DNA of 64,000 bases, from NCBI RefSeq assembly GCF_004564275.1, contig NZ_SPDV01000017.1:31238-95237 (forward strand), in the 5' to 3' direction. Positions 25,707-35,140 of this stretch are shown piece by piece. Positions within the stretch are counted from its first letter, which is position 1; the number at the start of each line of letters is the position of its first letter. The notes under the pieces were generated by a model that saw only the letters and a program-made list of their open reading frames with translations, was not told the DNA's origin and ran no database searches. Both the position numbers and the translations under genes were made by a program. The DNA comes from Sphingomonas parva (ex Maeng et al. 2020). Its GTDB lineage: Bacteria > Pseudomonadota > Alphaproteobacteria > Sphingomonadales > Sphingomonadaceae.

Positions 25707-26705
25707 GTGACCGAACCTCGTCTCGACGTCCTTTGCATCGGCAACGCCATCGTCGACGTCATTGCCGCCGCCGACGACGGCTTCCTCGCCGCCGAAGGGC
25801 TCGACAAGGGATCGATGCGGCTGATCGATGCGGCGGAGGCGACCCGCCTCTACGGCAAGATGGGTCCGGGCCGGGAGATCAGCGGCGGCTCCGCCGGGAA
25901 CACTGCTGCCGGCGTGGCCATGCTTGGGGCGCGCGCCGGCTTCGTCGGCCAGGTCGCGGACGACCAGCTCGGCGAGGTCTATGCCCACGACATCCGCTCG
26001 ACCGGGGTCGAGTTCACCACGCCCTTCCGGGAGGGCGGCGACGTGCCGACCGCCCGCTCGCTGATCCTGGTGACACCCGACGCGCAGCGGACGATGAACA
26101 CCTTCCTCGGCGCGGCCCAGCATCTCGATACGTCCATGCTCGATGAGGAGCAGGTTCGCGACGCCGCGATTCTCTACCTCGAAGGCTATCTGTGGGATCC
26201 GGAGACTCCGCGGGCGGCGATGGAGCGTGCGATCGCCGTCTCGCACGAGGCGGGGCGGCGGGTGGCCTTCACCCTGTCGGACAGCTTCTGCGTCGATCGC
26301 CACCGCGACGGCTTCAACCGCCTGCTCGACGAGAAGAAGGTCGACATCCTGTTCGCCAACGAAGCGGAGATCGTCTCGCTGACCGGGAAGGACGATTTCG
26401 ACGCCGCGGTCGCCGAGGCCGCGCAGCGCGTGCCGCTGCTCGTCGTGACCCGCAGCGAGAAGGGGGCGATTGCGGTCGAGAACGGCCGCCGGGTCGACGT
26501 CGCCGCCGAGCCGGTCGAGCAGGTCGTCGACACCACCGGCGCGGGCGATCTGTTCGCCGCGGGCTTCCTCGCCGGCCTGGCGCAGCAGCGCCCGCTCGAT
26601 CAGGCCCTGCGGATGGGCGCCATCGCCGCTGCGGAGGTGATCTCGCATTACGGGGCGCGGCCGGAAGCCGATCTGAAGGCGCTGGTGGCGCAGACGCTCG
26701 GCTGA
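25707..26705 (+). CDS. Adenosine kinase (PfkB family carbohydrate kinase)
   Basis: A 332-residue ribokinase-fold enzyme. The N-terminal substrate motif (GNAIVDV), the glycine pair (SGGSAGNTAAG) and the PfkB ATP/anion-hole signature DTTGAGDLFAAGFL with catalytic Asp are all present. The DTTGAGD form and overall length match alphaproteobacterial adenosine kinases, which salvage adenosine to AMP. A sugar kinase role is the alternative. It starts at GTG 25707, divergent from the EI24 gene. A strong terminator follows 50 bases after the stop. Confidence 0.9.
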   Translation: MTEPRLDVLCIGNAIVDVIAAADDGFLAAEGLDKGSMRLIDAAEATRLYGKMGPGREISGGSAGNTAAGVAMLGARAGFVGQVADDQLGEVYAHDIRSTGVEFTTPFREGGDVPTARSLILVTPDAQRTMNTFLGAAQHLDTSMLDEEQVRDAAILYLEGYLWDPETPRAAMERAIAVSHEAGRRVAFTLSDSFCVDRHRDGFNRLLDEKKVDILFANEAEIVSLTGKDDFDAAVAEAAQRVPLLVVTRSEKGAIAVENGRRVDVAAEPVEQVVDTTGAGDLFAAGFLAGLAQQRPLDQALRMGAIAAAEVISHYGARPEADLKALVAQTLG

Positions 26706-26756
26706 GCCTCGTCGCGGAGGCCGGCCCCGAGCCGGTCAGCGGCCGCTTCGCACAAC

Positions 26757-26785
26757 AAAAAAGGGAGGCTTTCGCCTCCCTTTTT
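26757..26785. terminator. Bidirectional intrinsic terminator
   Basis: GGGAGGC-TTTC-GCCTCCC is flanked by six A on the left and five T on the right, so it can end transcription from both sides. It separates the adenosine kinase and permease genes, which converge here. Confidence 0.92.
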
Positions 26786-26806
26786 CTTTGCCTGGAGAGG
26801 CCCGCC

Positions 26807-28378
26807 TCAGCGGGCTTCGTCGACGCCCGGGATCTCCGGCGCCAGCTCGTGGATCTCCGGCTCGTGCACCTCGACGATGCCGCGGCCGAGGTGGCTGTGG
26901 CGATAACCGTAGAGGCCGTAGAAGACGAGGCCGATCGCCGTCCACGCGGGAAGGACCAGCATCGCTTCGAGAGGCAGGTTGAAGAACAGGAACACGCAGC
27001 CGATCACGGTCAGGGTCGCGACCAGGCCGACCGCCGGCACGCGGAAGGCGCGGCGACGGTTCGGATCGATGCGGCGAAGCTGCCACACCGCGATCGCCAC
27101 CATCAGGAAGGCGTAGAGCGTGCCCGCATTGGCGATGTCGGCGAGCGCGCCGACCGGGAAGAAGGCTGCGGCCACCGCGACGATGAGGCCGGTGATGATG
27201 GTGACGACGTGCGGCGTCTTCCAGCGCGGGTGCACCCTGGAAAGGGCCTCCGGCAGCAGGCCGTCGCGCGCCATCACGAAGAAGATGCGGGTCTGGCCGA
27301 ACAGCAGGATCAGGATGACCGAGGGCAAAGCGATGAACGCGGCGTAGCCGATCAGATTGCCGACCGTGCCGTAGCCGATGGTGTGCAGCACATGCGCGAG
27401 CGGCTCGCGCGAGCAGACCAGCGCTTCGGCGAACTGCGCCGTGGCGCACTGCGTCGCCAGCGTCTCACCGGTCGGGAGCGGAACGCCGTCGGCGCCCATC
27501 ACCGGCTGGCCACCGATCGATCCGACCGCACCGGCGGTCACCAGCATGTAGAAAATGGTGCAGATCAGCAGGCTGCCGATCAGCCCGATCGGCACGTTGC
27601 GCTGCGGGTTCTTGGTCTCCTCGGCCGCGGTCGAGACCGCGTCGAAGCCGACGTAGGCGAAGAACATCGTCGCCGCCGCGCCGACGATGCCGACGCCCGA
27701 GCCGAAGCCGCCGAACAGCCCGCCAGGTGCGAACGGCGTGAAATTGTCCGTCTTCATCTCCGGCAGGGTGAGCACGACGAACGCGGTCAGCGCGGTCACC
27801 TTCACCGCCACCAGGATGGCGTTGAACTTCGCGCTCTCCGAGGTGCCGATGACCAGCAGGCCGGTCATCAGCAGCGCGATCAGCAGGGCGGGCAGGTTGA
27901 TGAAGCCGCCCGGCTGGCCGCCGAGAAAGACGGGGCCGGCACTCAGCCAGGTGGGGAAGTCTATACCCCAGCTTCGCTCGACCACCGTGCCTATGAAATA
28001 GTTGGACCAGCCGACCGACACGGCGGACGCGCCGACCGCATATTCGAGCAGAAGGGCCCATCCGACCGTCCAGGCCAGGAATTCGCCCTGGACGGCATAG
28101 GAATAGGTGTAGGCGGAGCCCGCGACCGGGACCATTGAGGCGATCTCGGCGTAGCACAGGGCCGCCACGATGCAGACGGCGCCGGCAATGACGAAGCTGA
28201 TCAGCAGGCCCGGGCCGGCCTTCTGCGCACCGACCGAGGTCAAAACGAAGATGCCCGTTCCGATGATGCAGCCGACGCCGAAGAGGGTCAGCTGCAGCGC
28301 GCCCAGCGAGCGGTGCAGCGATTTCTTCTCGGCGGTGGCAAGAATGGCATCGAGAGGCTTTACGCGCCCGAATATCAT
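26807..28378 (-). CDS. Amino acid permease (APC superfamily, cationic amino acid type)
   Basis: A 523-residue inner-membrane transporter with 12 or more predicted helices. The APC signature GVGCIIGTGIFVL, with the unwound Gly segment that binds substrate, occurs in the first helix. The following EIASMVPVAGSAYTYSY motif is also present. Size and motifs resemble the YfnA/CAT group of basic or branched amino acid permeases. Specificity cannot be fixed. It faces a shared terminator at its 3' end and is followed upstream by a HIT-family gene on the same strand. Confidence 0.92.
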   Translation of the reverse strand: MIFGRVKPLDAILATAEKKSLHRSLGALQLTLFGVGCIIGTGIFVLTSVGAQKAGPGLLISFVIAGAVCIVAALCYAEIASMVPVAGSAYTYSYAVQGEFLAWTVGWALLLEYAVGASAVSVGWSNYFIGTVVERSWGIDFPTWLSAGPVFLGGQPGGFINLPALLIALLMTGLLVIGTSESAKFNAILVAVKVTALTAFVVLTLPEMKTDNFTPFAPGGLFGGFGSGVGIVGAAATMFFAYVGFDAVSTAAEETKNPQRNVPIGLIGSLLICTIFYMLVTAGAVGSIGGQPVMGADGVPLPTGETLATQCATAQFAEALVCSREPLAHVLHTIGYGTVGNLIGYAAFIALPSVILILLFGQTRIFFVMARDGLLPEALSRVHPRWKTPHVVTIITGLIVAVAAAFFPVGALADIANAGTLYAFLMVAIAVWQLRRIDPNRRRAFRVPAVGLVATLTVIGCVFLFFNLPLEAMLVLPAWTAIGLVFYGLYGYRHSHLGRGIVEVHEPEIHELAPEIPGVDEAR

Positions 28379-28490
28379 TACCCGTCCCCTTGAGGTGTGC
28401 GGCGCGTGAGCGCGCCCTTATGGATTGCGGCGGAGCCTAGTCGCTAATTTCGCAGCCGCAAAGACGGAAAGAAGCACGGGCGCGGCCGGT

Positions 28491-28868
28491 TCAGCGGGCC
28501 AGCATCGGCCCGAGCGGGCGGCCGCCGAACAGGTGAACATGGAGATGCGGGACCTCCTGGCCGGCGTGTCCGCCGACGTTGGCGAGCAGGCGATAGCCGG
28601 GCGCGACGAGATCATGCTCCCGGGCGATGTGGCCGACGGCGCGGATGAACCCGGCGATCTCGTCGTCCGTCGCGCGGGCCGAGAAATCGTCCCACGAGAC
28701 ATAGGCGCCCTTGGGGATGACCAGGATGTGCACCGGCGCCGCGGGATTGATGTCGTGAAACGCGAGGGCGTGCTCGTCCTCATAGACCTTCCTGGCCGGA
28801 ATCTCGCCGCGCAGGATGCGGGCGAAGATGTTGTCGGAATCGTAGGGAAGGGTGGCGTCGATCGGCAC
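28491..28868 (-). CDS. HIT (histidine triad) family protein
   Basis: A 125-residue nucleotide-binding protein of the HinT type. The histidine triad is HLHVHLF near the C-terminus, and the N-terminal IFARILRGEIPARKVYED block is typical. HinT enzymes hydrolyse adenosine phosphoramidates and aminoacyl-adenylates; their cellular role is often unclear. A perfect FNR/FixK-type palindrome lies 18 bases upstream of its ATG, between it and the divergent sspB. Confidence 0.95.
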   Translation of the reverse strand: MPIDATLPYDSDNIFARILRGEIPARKVYEDEHALAFHDINPAAPVHILVIPKGAYVSWDDFSARATDDEIAGFIRAVGHIAREHDLVAPGYRLLANVGGHAGQEVPHLHVHLFGGRPLGPMLAR

Positions 28869-28886
28869 AAGCAGCCTCCTATCGGA

Positions 28887-28900
28887 TTGATCCGGATCAA
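28887..28900. promoter_or_regulatory. Perfect FNR/FixK-type box (TTGAT-N4-ATCAA)
   Basis: TTGAT CCGG ATCAA matches the FNR/FixK/CRP-family consensus exactly. It lies in the 107-base divergent region between the HIT gene (ATG 28868) and sspB (ATG 28976). Its centre is about 82 bases before the sspB start and 25 before the HIT start, so it could activate one gene and block the other. Confidence 0.7.
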
Positions 28901-28975
28901 ACGGCGCGCGCAGTCCGCGCGCAAGTGCTTGACCCCGGCCCGGTCTGCGCTACCACGGACCTCATGCAGGACGAT

Positions 28976-29449
28976 ATGCCCGACAGCCTGATTCCCTATG
29001 ACGAGATCGTGCAGGAGGCGCTGCGCGCGGTCGTCGGGCGCGTGCTTGGCGAGGTGGAATCGAGCGGCCGCCTCCCGGGCGAGCACCATTTCTACATCAC
29101 CTTCAAGACCAACGCCGTCGGGGTGGACATCCCGCGCCACCTTTCCGAACGCTTCCCGGACGAGATGACGATCGTCATCCAGAACCGCTTCTGGGACCTC
29201 AAGGTCGCGGAGGACGGGTTCGAGGTCGGGCTCAGCTTCAACCAGATGCCGGCCAAATTGGTGATCCCGTTCTCGGCGATCACCGGCTTCGTCGATCCGG
29301 CCGTGAATTTCGCCCTCCAGTTCCAGGCCCAGGCCGACGAGGCCGATCTCCAGGAGCACGAGGAAGCGGAGAACGACCATCCGGCGCCGGTCGAGCCGGT
29401 CGAGGACGGCTCCAATGTCGTCTCGGTGGACTTCAGCCGCAAAAAATAG
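28976..29449 (+). CDS. sspB: ClpXP adaptor SspB, alphaproteobacterial type
   Basis: A 157-residue adaptor that delivers ssrA-tagged and other proteins (for example CtrA regulators in Caulobacter) to ClpXP. The substrate-binding fold is recognisable from IPYDEIVQEALR through HHFYITFKTNAVGVDIP to IPFSAITGFVDP. A flexible linker and a conserved C-terminal tail VVSVDFSRKK, which docks on the ClpX zinc domain, complete it. I chose ATG 28976, with CAGGA upstream; an ATG at 28964 is the alternative. An FNR/FixK-like box lies upstream. Confidence 0.92.
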   Translation: MPDSLIPYDEIVQEALRAVVGRVLGEVESSGRLPGEHHFYITFKTNAVGVDIPRHLSERFPDEMTIVIQNRFWDLKVAEDGFEVGLSFNQMPAKLVIPFSAITGFVDPAVNFALQFQAQADEADLQEHEEAENDHPAPVEPVEDGSNVVSVDFSRKK

Positions 29450-29556
29450 GCTCGAGCAGCAGCACGTGACCGTGCGCGTGACGAGCGCGTGTGCACGGCG
29501 CTTTTCTTGCGCTTCGGAACGCCATAAGGGCCGGGCAAACGCCTGATGGAGTTCCC

Positions 29557-30957
29557 ATGACCTCGCTCACCACCTCCCGCACCGAAACTGACAGCTTCGG
29601 CCCGATCGACGTTCCCGGTGACAGCTATTGGGGCGCGCAGACGCAGCGCTCGATCCAGAACTTCCCGTTCGGGCCGCGCGAGACGATGCCGGCCGAGATC
29701 GTCCACGCCCTTGGCTTCGTGAAGCAGGCGGCGGCGCGGGTGAACGCGCGCATCGGCGGCCTCGACGCCGAACTGGCCGAGGCGATCCAGCAGGCCGCGG
29801 GCGAAGTCGCCGCCGGCACCCATGACGATCAATTCCCGCTCGTCATCTGGCAGACCGGCTCGGGCACCCAGTCGAACATGAATGCCAATGAGGTCATCGC
29901 CGGCCGCGCCAACGAGATCCTGACCGGCAACCGCGGCGGCAAGAGCCCGGTCCACCCCAACGATCATGTCAACAAGGGGCAGTCGTCGAACGACAGCTTC
30001 CCGACGGCGATGCACGTCGCTGCGGCACGCGCCGTCGACGGGCGGCTGCTGCCGGCGCTGCAGCGGATGCACCGTCGTCTCGCTGCCCAGGCTGAGGCCT
30101 GGGACCGGATCGTGAAGATCGGCCGCACCCACCTGCAGGATGCGACGCCGCTGACCCTGGGCCAGGAATTCTCCGGTTATGCGGCCCAGATCGAGGATGC
30201 CATCGAACGCGTTCGCGGCGTGCTCCCGCGAGTGCTTCGGCTCGCCCAGGGCGGCACCGCGGTCGGCACCGGCCTGAACGCGCCGAAGGGCTTCGCGGAC
30301 GCCTTCGCCGAGGAGGTCGCGCGCCTCACCAAGCTGCCGTTCACCAGCGCGCCGAACAAGTTCGAGGCCCTGGCCAGCCACGACACTCTGGTCGAGCTCT
30401 CCGGCGTGCTCAACGTGATCGCCGTCTCGCTGACGAAGATCGCCAACGACATTCGTCTTCTCGGTTCGGGTCCGCGCTGCGGGCTCGGCGAGCTCAAGCT
30501 GCCGGAGAACGAGCCGGGCAGCTCGATCATGCCGGGCAAGGTTAACCCGACCCAGGCGGAGATGCTGACGATGGTCGCCGCCCAGGTCATGGGCAACCAC
30601 ACGGCGGTGACGATCGGCGGCCTGCAGGGCCATATGGAGCTGAACGTGTTCAAGCCGCTGATCGGCGCGAACGTGCTTCGCTCCATCGACCTGCTTGCGA
30701 CCGGCATGGAGAGCTTCACCGAGCGGACGCTCGACGGCCTCGAGCCCGACGAGCGCCGGATCTCCGATCTGATGAACCGCTCGCTGATGCTGGTCACGGC
30801 GCTCGCCCCGGAGATCGGCTACGATAATGCCGCCAACATCGCGAAGCACGCGCACAAGAAGGGCCTCACGCTCAAGGAAGCGGGCCTGGACCTCGGCCTG
30901 GTCGACGAAGCCACGTTCGATCGCGTCGTGAAGCCGGAGACGATGCTCGGCCGGTGA
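29557..30957 (+). CDS. fumC: Fumarate hydratase class II
   Basis: A 466-residue cytoplasmic tricarboxylic-acid-cycle enzyme that interconverts fumarate and malate. Seen: the fumarase/aspartase signature [11 protein letters not shown], the active-site region [20 protein letters not shown] and [11 protein letters not shown]. Class II enzymes need no iron-sulfur cluster and tolerate oxygen. ATG 29557 is preferred over one 66 bases upstream because the N-terminus [23 protein letters not shown] then matches the family. A hairpin follows the stop. Confidence 0.97.
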   Translation: MTSLTTSRTETDSFGPIDVPGDSYWGAQTQRSIQNFPFGPRETMPAEIVHALGFVKQAAARVNARIGGLDAELAEAIQQAAGEVAAGTHDDQFPLVIWQTGSGTQSNMNANEVIAGRANEILTGNRGGKSPVHPNDHVNKGQSSNDSFPTAMHVAAARAVDGRLLPALQRMHRRLAAQAEAWDRIVKIGRTHLQDATPLTLGQEFSGYAAQIEDAIERVRGVLPRVLRLAQGGTAVGTGLNAPKGFADAFAEEVARLTKLPFTSAPNKFEALASHDTLVELSGVLNVIAVSLTKIANDIRLLGSGPRCGLGELKLPENEPGSSIMPGKVNPTQAEMLTMVAAQVMGNHTAVTIGGLQGHMELNVFKPLIGANVLRSIDLLATGMESFTERTLDGLEPDERRISDLMNRSLMLVTALAPEIGYDNAANIAKHAHKKGLTLKEAGLDLGLVDEATFDRVVKPETMLGR

Positions 30958-30963
30958 GGCCTG

Positions 30964-30993
30964 TTCCTCCCCGGGGCTCTGCTCGGGGAGGAA
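30964..30993 (+). terminator. Hairpin after fumC
   Basis: TTCCTCCCCG pairs with CGGGGAGGAA around a GGGCTCTGCT-type loop, starting 6 bases after the fumC stop. The following bases are not a T-run, so it is a terminator-like hairpin of moderate certainty. Confidence 0.6.
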
Positions 30994-31042
30994 TGTGAAC
31001 TCTTCCCCTTCGCGGCCGGGCAGTCCTGCGCTAGCCGGGCGC

Positions 31043-31501
31043 ATGCTTGCGATCGTCGAAGCGGATTTGGGCGCAGCCGACGTCCGCGCCCTCCTCGCCC
31101 TTCATCTCGCCGGCATGCACGCCAGCTCGCCGCCCGGCCACGTCTTCGCGCTCGATCTCTCCGGCCTGCGGACGCCCGACGTCACCGTCTGGCAGGCCCG
31201 TGCGGGCGGTGCGCTGGCGGGGATCGGCGCACTGAAGGCGCTCGGCGACGGCACCGGCGAGCTGAAGTCGATGCGGACCCATCCGGACCATCTCCGCACC
31301 GGCGTGGCCGCGGCGCTGCTCGAGTACATCGTCGCGGAAGCACGGGCACGCGGCTATCGGCGTCTCAGCCTCGAGACGGGCAGCGGCGCCGCTTTCGAGC
31401 CGGCTCTGGCCCTGTACCGCAGGCGCGGCTTTGCGGAGGGCGACGCGTTCGGCGGCTACGTCCCGACCGACTTCAACCAGCTGCTTCACCTGCCACTCTA
31501 A
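31043..31501 (+). CDS. GNAT family N-acetyltransferase
   Basis: A 152-residue acyltransferase. The acetyl-CoA-binding segment is ELKSMRTHPDHLRTGVAAALLEYI (motif A, R/Q-x-x-G/A type: RTGVAA), followed by ARARGYRRLSLETGS and LYRRRGF, typical of GNAT enzymes. I chose ATG 31043; an ATG at 30995 would add 16 low-complexity residues. The acyl acceptor is unknown. Its stop is only 5 bases from the end of the convergent GH2 frame. Confidence 0.88.
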   Translation: MLAIVEADLGAADVRALLALHLAGMHASSPPGHVFALDLSGLRTPDVTVWQARAGGALAGIGALKALGDGTGELKSMRTHPDHLRTGVAAALLEYIVAEARARGYRRLSLETGSGAAFEPALALYRRRGFAEGDAFGGYVPTDFNQLLHLPL

Positions 31502-31506
31502 GGCCT

Positions 31507-33366
31507 TCAGCGGGCTTCGGCGCTCTCCCGTTCCGCATACCAATTGGCGAGAATGTCGAACGCTGCCTTGCGCGCGCCCGTCTCGGAGATCAGGCCCTTC
31601 CTGTTCTAGCCCTGCTGGTAGACGGGGTGCTGGCGTCTTGGGGAGCGAAAGTCCTTCAGGATCCAGGGCGACATCCCGGCCAGGAACGGGATCTTTCCGG
31701 CCATCGCCAAGGTCTGGCGGTAATATTCGGCCTGGAAATCCTCGGAAAATTTGCGGCGGAGGCCCGGGTCGAGGAAACCCTGCTTCGCATCGGCGCCGAA
31801 TTCCGAAAGGATCAGCGGCTTGCCATGCTCCGAGCGCCAGCCGATCGCCGGCAGGTCCTCCAATCGGTCGCCGCTATACCAGCCGTTGTAGGTGTTGATC
31901 GCCATCACATCGAGCGCAGCGACCAGGGGGTCGTCGATCACCATCTCGGGCCGCCCGTTCACCTCGTCGCGGCGGGTGAGCAGCGCCGCGGTGACCAGCC
32001 GGCTGTCGTCGAGCGCGCGAACGTCCCCGGCGAGGGTGGTGAGGAACGCGTTGCGCGCATCGGAGACCGGGGTCTCGTTCGCGACGCTCCACAAGGCGAC
32101 CGACGCACGGTTGCGATCGCGAAGGATGTTCTCGGCCAGCATTCGGCGCGCAACTGCCAGCGTCTCCGGTCGCGAGAAGGCGACGCGCCAATAGACCGGC
32201 ACCTCGCTCCACACGATCAGGCCGATCTCGTCGGCCATGCGGGTCATCACGTCGCTGTGGGGATAATGGGCAAGCCGAACGAAATTCCCGTGGAGACCGT
32301 CCTTCACCTCCAGCAGCAGGGCGCGCGCAGCCGCCGGCGTCATCGCCCGGGTCGGCTCCTTGCCGAGTTCCTCCTCATGAAGCGAGATGCCGCGCAGAAA
32401 GATCGGGCGTCCGTTCAACAGGATCTGGGTGCCCCGGACTGCCAAGGTGCGGAAGCCGACCCGGTCCGCGAGCGTATCGTCGCCGCTCTCGAAGCCTACG
32501 TCGTAGAGCGTGGGGCTCTCCGGGGACCAGCGTTTGAGGCTGCGCGGCGCCGCCGCCTCGCCGGTCCAGCGGCCGTCGGCGCCGGCGGTGCCGGAAAGAG
32601 TGACGCCGAGCGAAGGAATCCGCACCCGCACCGGTCGGCCGGCGGCCGCCGGCCCGTCCAGGCGCATGCTGGCGCGGATGCGTCCGGCGTCGGTGAGCCG
32701 AATCCAGGCGTCGTCGATATAAACGGCAGGCGTCGTCACCAGGCGGATTGGGCGGATGATGCCGCCATAGGTCTCCCAGTCGGTCACCGTCGGCGGGACG
32801 GTGTCGGCCGATCGCTCGGAATCCACCCCGATCGTGATCTGGTTCTCGCCAGGCCGCAGCAGGCCGGTCACTTCGAAGGCGAAGGGCGTGAAGCCGCCCT
32901 CGTGCGTCCCGACCAGCTTTCCGTTGAGATAGACTCGCGCCAGATAGTCGACGGCGCCGAAGTGGAGGAACTGGCGCTCGCCGGCCTTTGGCGTCGCCTC
33001 GAAGCGACGCTGGTACCAGACGAGGCCGTCATAATGGCGCATCGTCGCATCGTGGGTGATCCACGACGAGGGGAGCGTCGTCACCGGAGCGCGCTGCATG
33101 TCGAGCTCCCACAAGGCGTAGGGGTCCTTGCGCGTCACGGCGTCGACATCGACGTCGGCATAGCGACGGTGGGTGAGCCCCGCCTCCTCGCCGTGGAAGC
33201 CGGCAAGCCCGTCGCGATAGGGATCGACCGACCAGTTCCACGGCCCGGAGAGATCGATGCCGCTGCGCGCTCCGGCATTGACCAGCACCCGCTCGGGAAG
33301 GAGCTGCGCCGGCGCCGATCCCCCGAACGCGAGCAGCAGGAGGAGAAAAGCGAAGCGTCGGATCAT
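31507..33366 (-). pseudogene. Glycoside hydrolase family 2 enzyme, C-terminus cut by an in-frame TAG
   Basis: An exported GH2 enzyme (beta-glucuronidase / beta-mannosidase / beta-galactosidase group). After a signal peptide come the sugar-binding domain (LHFGAVDYLARVYLNG), the immunoglobulin-like domain and the TIM barrel, with acid/base Glu in SVANETP and nucleophile Glu in ILSEFGAD. Codon 587 is TAG at 31606-31608 (HPVYQQG-stop). The next 32 codons, starting NRKGLISETG, continue the family's C-terminus in frame to TGA at 31507. Homologues usually have Trp there (GWNRKGLI), so a single TGG-to-TAG change explains it. All catalytic residues precede the break, so the truncated protein may still be active. 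It follows the GH5 gene by 22 bases. Confidence 0.85.
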
Positions 33367-33387
33367 GGCTGTTCTCCCCTTGCCGGC

Positions 33388-34731
33388 TCAGCGGGCCGTC
33401 TTCAGCGCCGCGGCGTGGGCGCGGATCACCGCCTTCGTGCTCTCGTCGCCCGCAAAGACGCTGTACCAGCCCTGCGGCTCATGCGGCGGGTCGCCGAGAT
33501 AGGACGTGTCGCCCGGTTGGAAGCGGTGATCGGGGCTCGAGGCGCGGCCTTCTCCGCCCCAGGCCCAGAAGTTCGAGCCCGCGAGCGGTCCGCCGCGGCG
33601 CGCGTCGGCGAGCACCGCGTCGTAGATCAGGCCGTAGAAGCGGTCCTTGTAAACGGTCGACACGTTCGGATCGTACAGGCCCTTGTCGCGCGGGAAGCCG
33701 AACTCCTCGATGACCAGCGGCTTGCCGATGCGGTTCGCGATCGCCACGTGATCATCGATATACTTGCGCACCTTGGCCGCACCGCCCTCAAAGGTGCCGG
33801 GAAGGTCGGCTGCGTTCACCCAGCTCCAGTTGAGCGGCCAGATGTGCGCGGTGAGATAGTCGATCGACGGGATCTCATGCTCGGCGGCGACGCACGCCGC
33901 GTCATTGAAGCAGCCCTGCAGGCCCTCGCTGCCGGTGGAGACGAGATGGTTCGGGTCGAGCGACTTGATGAGGTTCGCGGTCTTGGCCACCCAGACATAG
34001 AAGGCCGGGAGGTTCGGCTTGCCGATCTTCTCGCTTCCGGCCGGCCGCGGCTCGTTGGCGAGCTGCCACGCCATGATCGTCGGATCATCGGCATAGCGGA
34101 CGCCGGTGATCGTGTTGGTGCGTCCGACGACGGCACGAACATAATCGTGGTAGAGCCCCATCGCCTCGGGGCTGTTGTAGAATTGGGCGTTGAAGTCGGC
34201 GAACTCGGGCCACGGGTGGGCCGGGTCGTTCATGTTGATGTAGCGGCCGCCGTTGGTCCAGTAGAGATAGGTCATCATGCCGCCGGACCATTCCCAGAAG
34301 TTGGTCAGATAGATGACGGCGCGCATGTCCCTCTTGCCCATTTCGGCGAGCGTGTAGTCGAGGCCGGCGAGCAGGGTCTCGTTATAGTCCGGTCCCTGGG
34401 TGCGGAACGCCGGGGTGATCGAGTTCTTGAGCGGCGAGAGCTCGGACGAGCCGAGGATGCGCAGGTTGTCGAGGCCGAGCCCCGCCATCGCGTCGAGCTC
34501 GCGGCGCAGCCGGTCGCGATTGCCGTAGGGCGCGTCGGCGCCGAGATAGGCGGCATACCAGATGTTCGCTCCCGCGTAGCGGTAGGTCTCGTCGTCGATC
34601 CGGAAGCGCGTACCTTCCGTGCGAACGAAGCGGGAAGTTCCCGCGCGCCCGGTCTGTCCGGGCCCGGTTCCGGCGGCGCAGCCGGCAAGGAGGGCGGCAC
34701 CGGAGATCAGGGCCGTGCGACGGTCGAGCAT
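33388..34731 (-). CDS. Glycoside hydrolase family 5 lipoprotein (mannanase-like)
   Basis: A 447-residue enzyme. A lipobox, LLAGC, gives Cys18 as the lipidation site, so it is probably anchored in the outer or inner membrane facing the periplasm or surface. The GH5 TIM barrel carries acid/base Glu in WQLANEPRP and nucleophile Glu in VIEEFGFPRD. The fold and the ANIWYAAYLGAD start resemble mannan endo-1,4-beta-mannosidases of GH5. The start ATG 34731 has AAGGAAC upstream. It is probably cotranscribed with the GH2 gene and the two small genes upstream; together they suggest breakdown of beta-mannan or a related plant polysaccharide. Confidence 0.9.
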   Translation of the reverse strand: MLDRRTALISGAALLAGCAAGTGPGQTGRAGTSRFVRTEGTRFRIDDETYRYAGANIWYAAYLGADAPYGNRDRLRRELDAMAGLGLDNLRILGSSELSPLKNSITPAFRTQGPDYNETLLAGLDYTLAEMGKRDMRAVIYLTNFWEWSGGMMTYLYWTNGGRYINMNDPAHPWPEFADFNAQFYNSPEAMGLYHDYVRAVVGRTNTITGVRYADDPTIMAWQLANEPRPAGSEKIGKPNLPAFYVWVAKTANLIKSLDPNHLVSTGSEGLQGCFNDAACVAAEHEIPSIDYLTAHIWPLNWSWVNAADLPGTFEGGAAKVRKYIDDHVAIANRIGKPLVIEEFGFPRDKGLYDPNVSTVYKDRFYGLIYDAVLADARRGGPLAGSNFWAWGGEGRASSPDHRFQPGDTSYLGDPPHEPQGWYSVFAGDESTKAVIRAHAAALKTAR

Positions 34732-34747
34732 GTCAGTTCCTTTTCGA

Positions 34748-35101
34748 TCAATAGACGCAGAGGCGGAAGTCGGCCCCGTCCCAGCAGGCGCGGTCCTTGC
34801 GCGAGCGGCGGGCTTCACCCCAGCGGGAGTTGACGCCGAGCGCCGTCATGCCGCGCACCTCGCCGAGGCCGGGCTTCACGATGGTGAGGGAGAGGCTGGT
34901 CACGCCGGGGACGAGGAAGCGGCCCTTGACCGTCGTGACGGTGAACGACCCGCCGCGCTCGACCAGGAAGTCGCAGGGTCCGCGGTAATCATGCCCCGTC
35001 GCATCCTGCACCGCGCAGCGCGCCGGCCGTGCCTCCGCAGGCGCCGCGAGCAGGAGGAGCGGCAGTAAGCTGGCGGCCGCGGCCGCGGGAAAGACCCTCA
35101 T
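34748..35101 (-). CDS. Small secreted hypothetical protein
   Basis: A 117-residue protein with an N-terminal signal peptide (ending APAEARP) and a mature beta-rich body containing four cysteines: CAVQD, GPCDFLVERGGSFTV, a region starting DRACW and a terminal LCVY. The disulphide-style pairing and the RGPCDFLVERGGSFT block recur in sphingomonads without known function. It is 17 bases upstream of the GH5 gene, on the same strand. Confidence 0.72.
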   Translation of the reverse strand: MRVFPAAAAASLLPLLLLAAPAEARPARCAVQDATGHDYRGPCDFLVERGGSFTVTTVKGRFLVPGVTSLSLTIVKPGLGEVRGMTALGVNSRWGEARRSRKDRACWDGADFRLCVY

Positions 35102-35140
35102 GGGATCATGGTAGCGCTACCGCCGCAGCGCCGTCCAGCG

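Noticed and set aside
20182..31608. Reassignment of TAG to an amino acid in this organism
   Set aside because: Several intact genes end normally in TAG (for example queG at 24551, sspB at 29449 and the ATP12 gene at 49349), so the stop meaning is kept. The two amber interruptions are better explained by mutation, error or local read-through.
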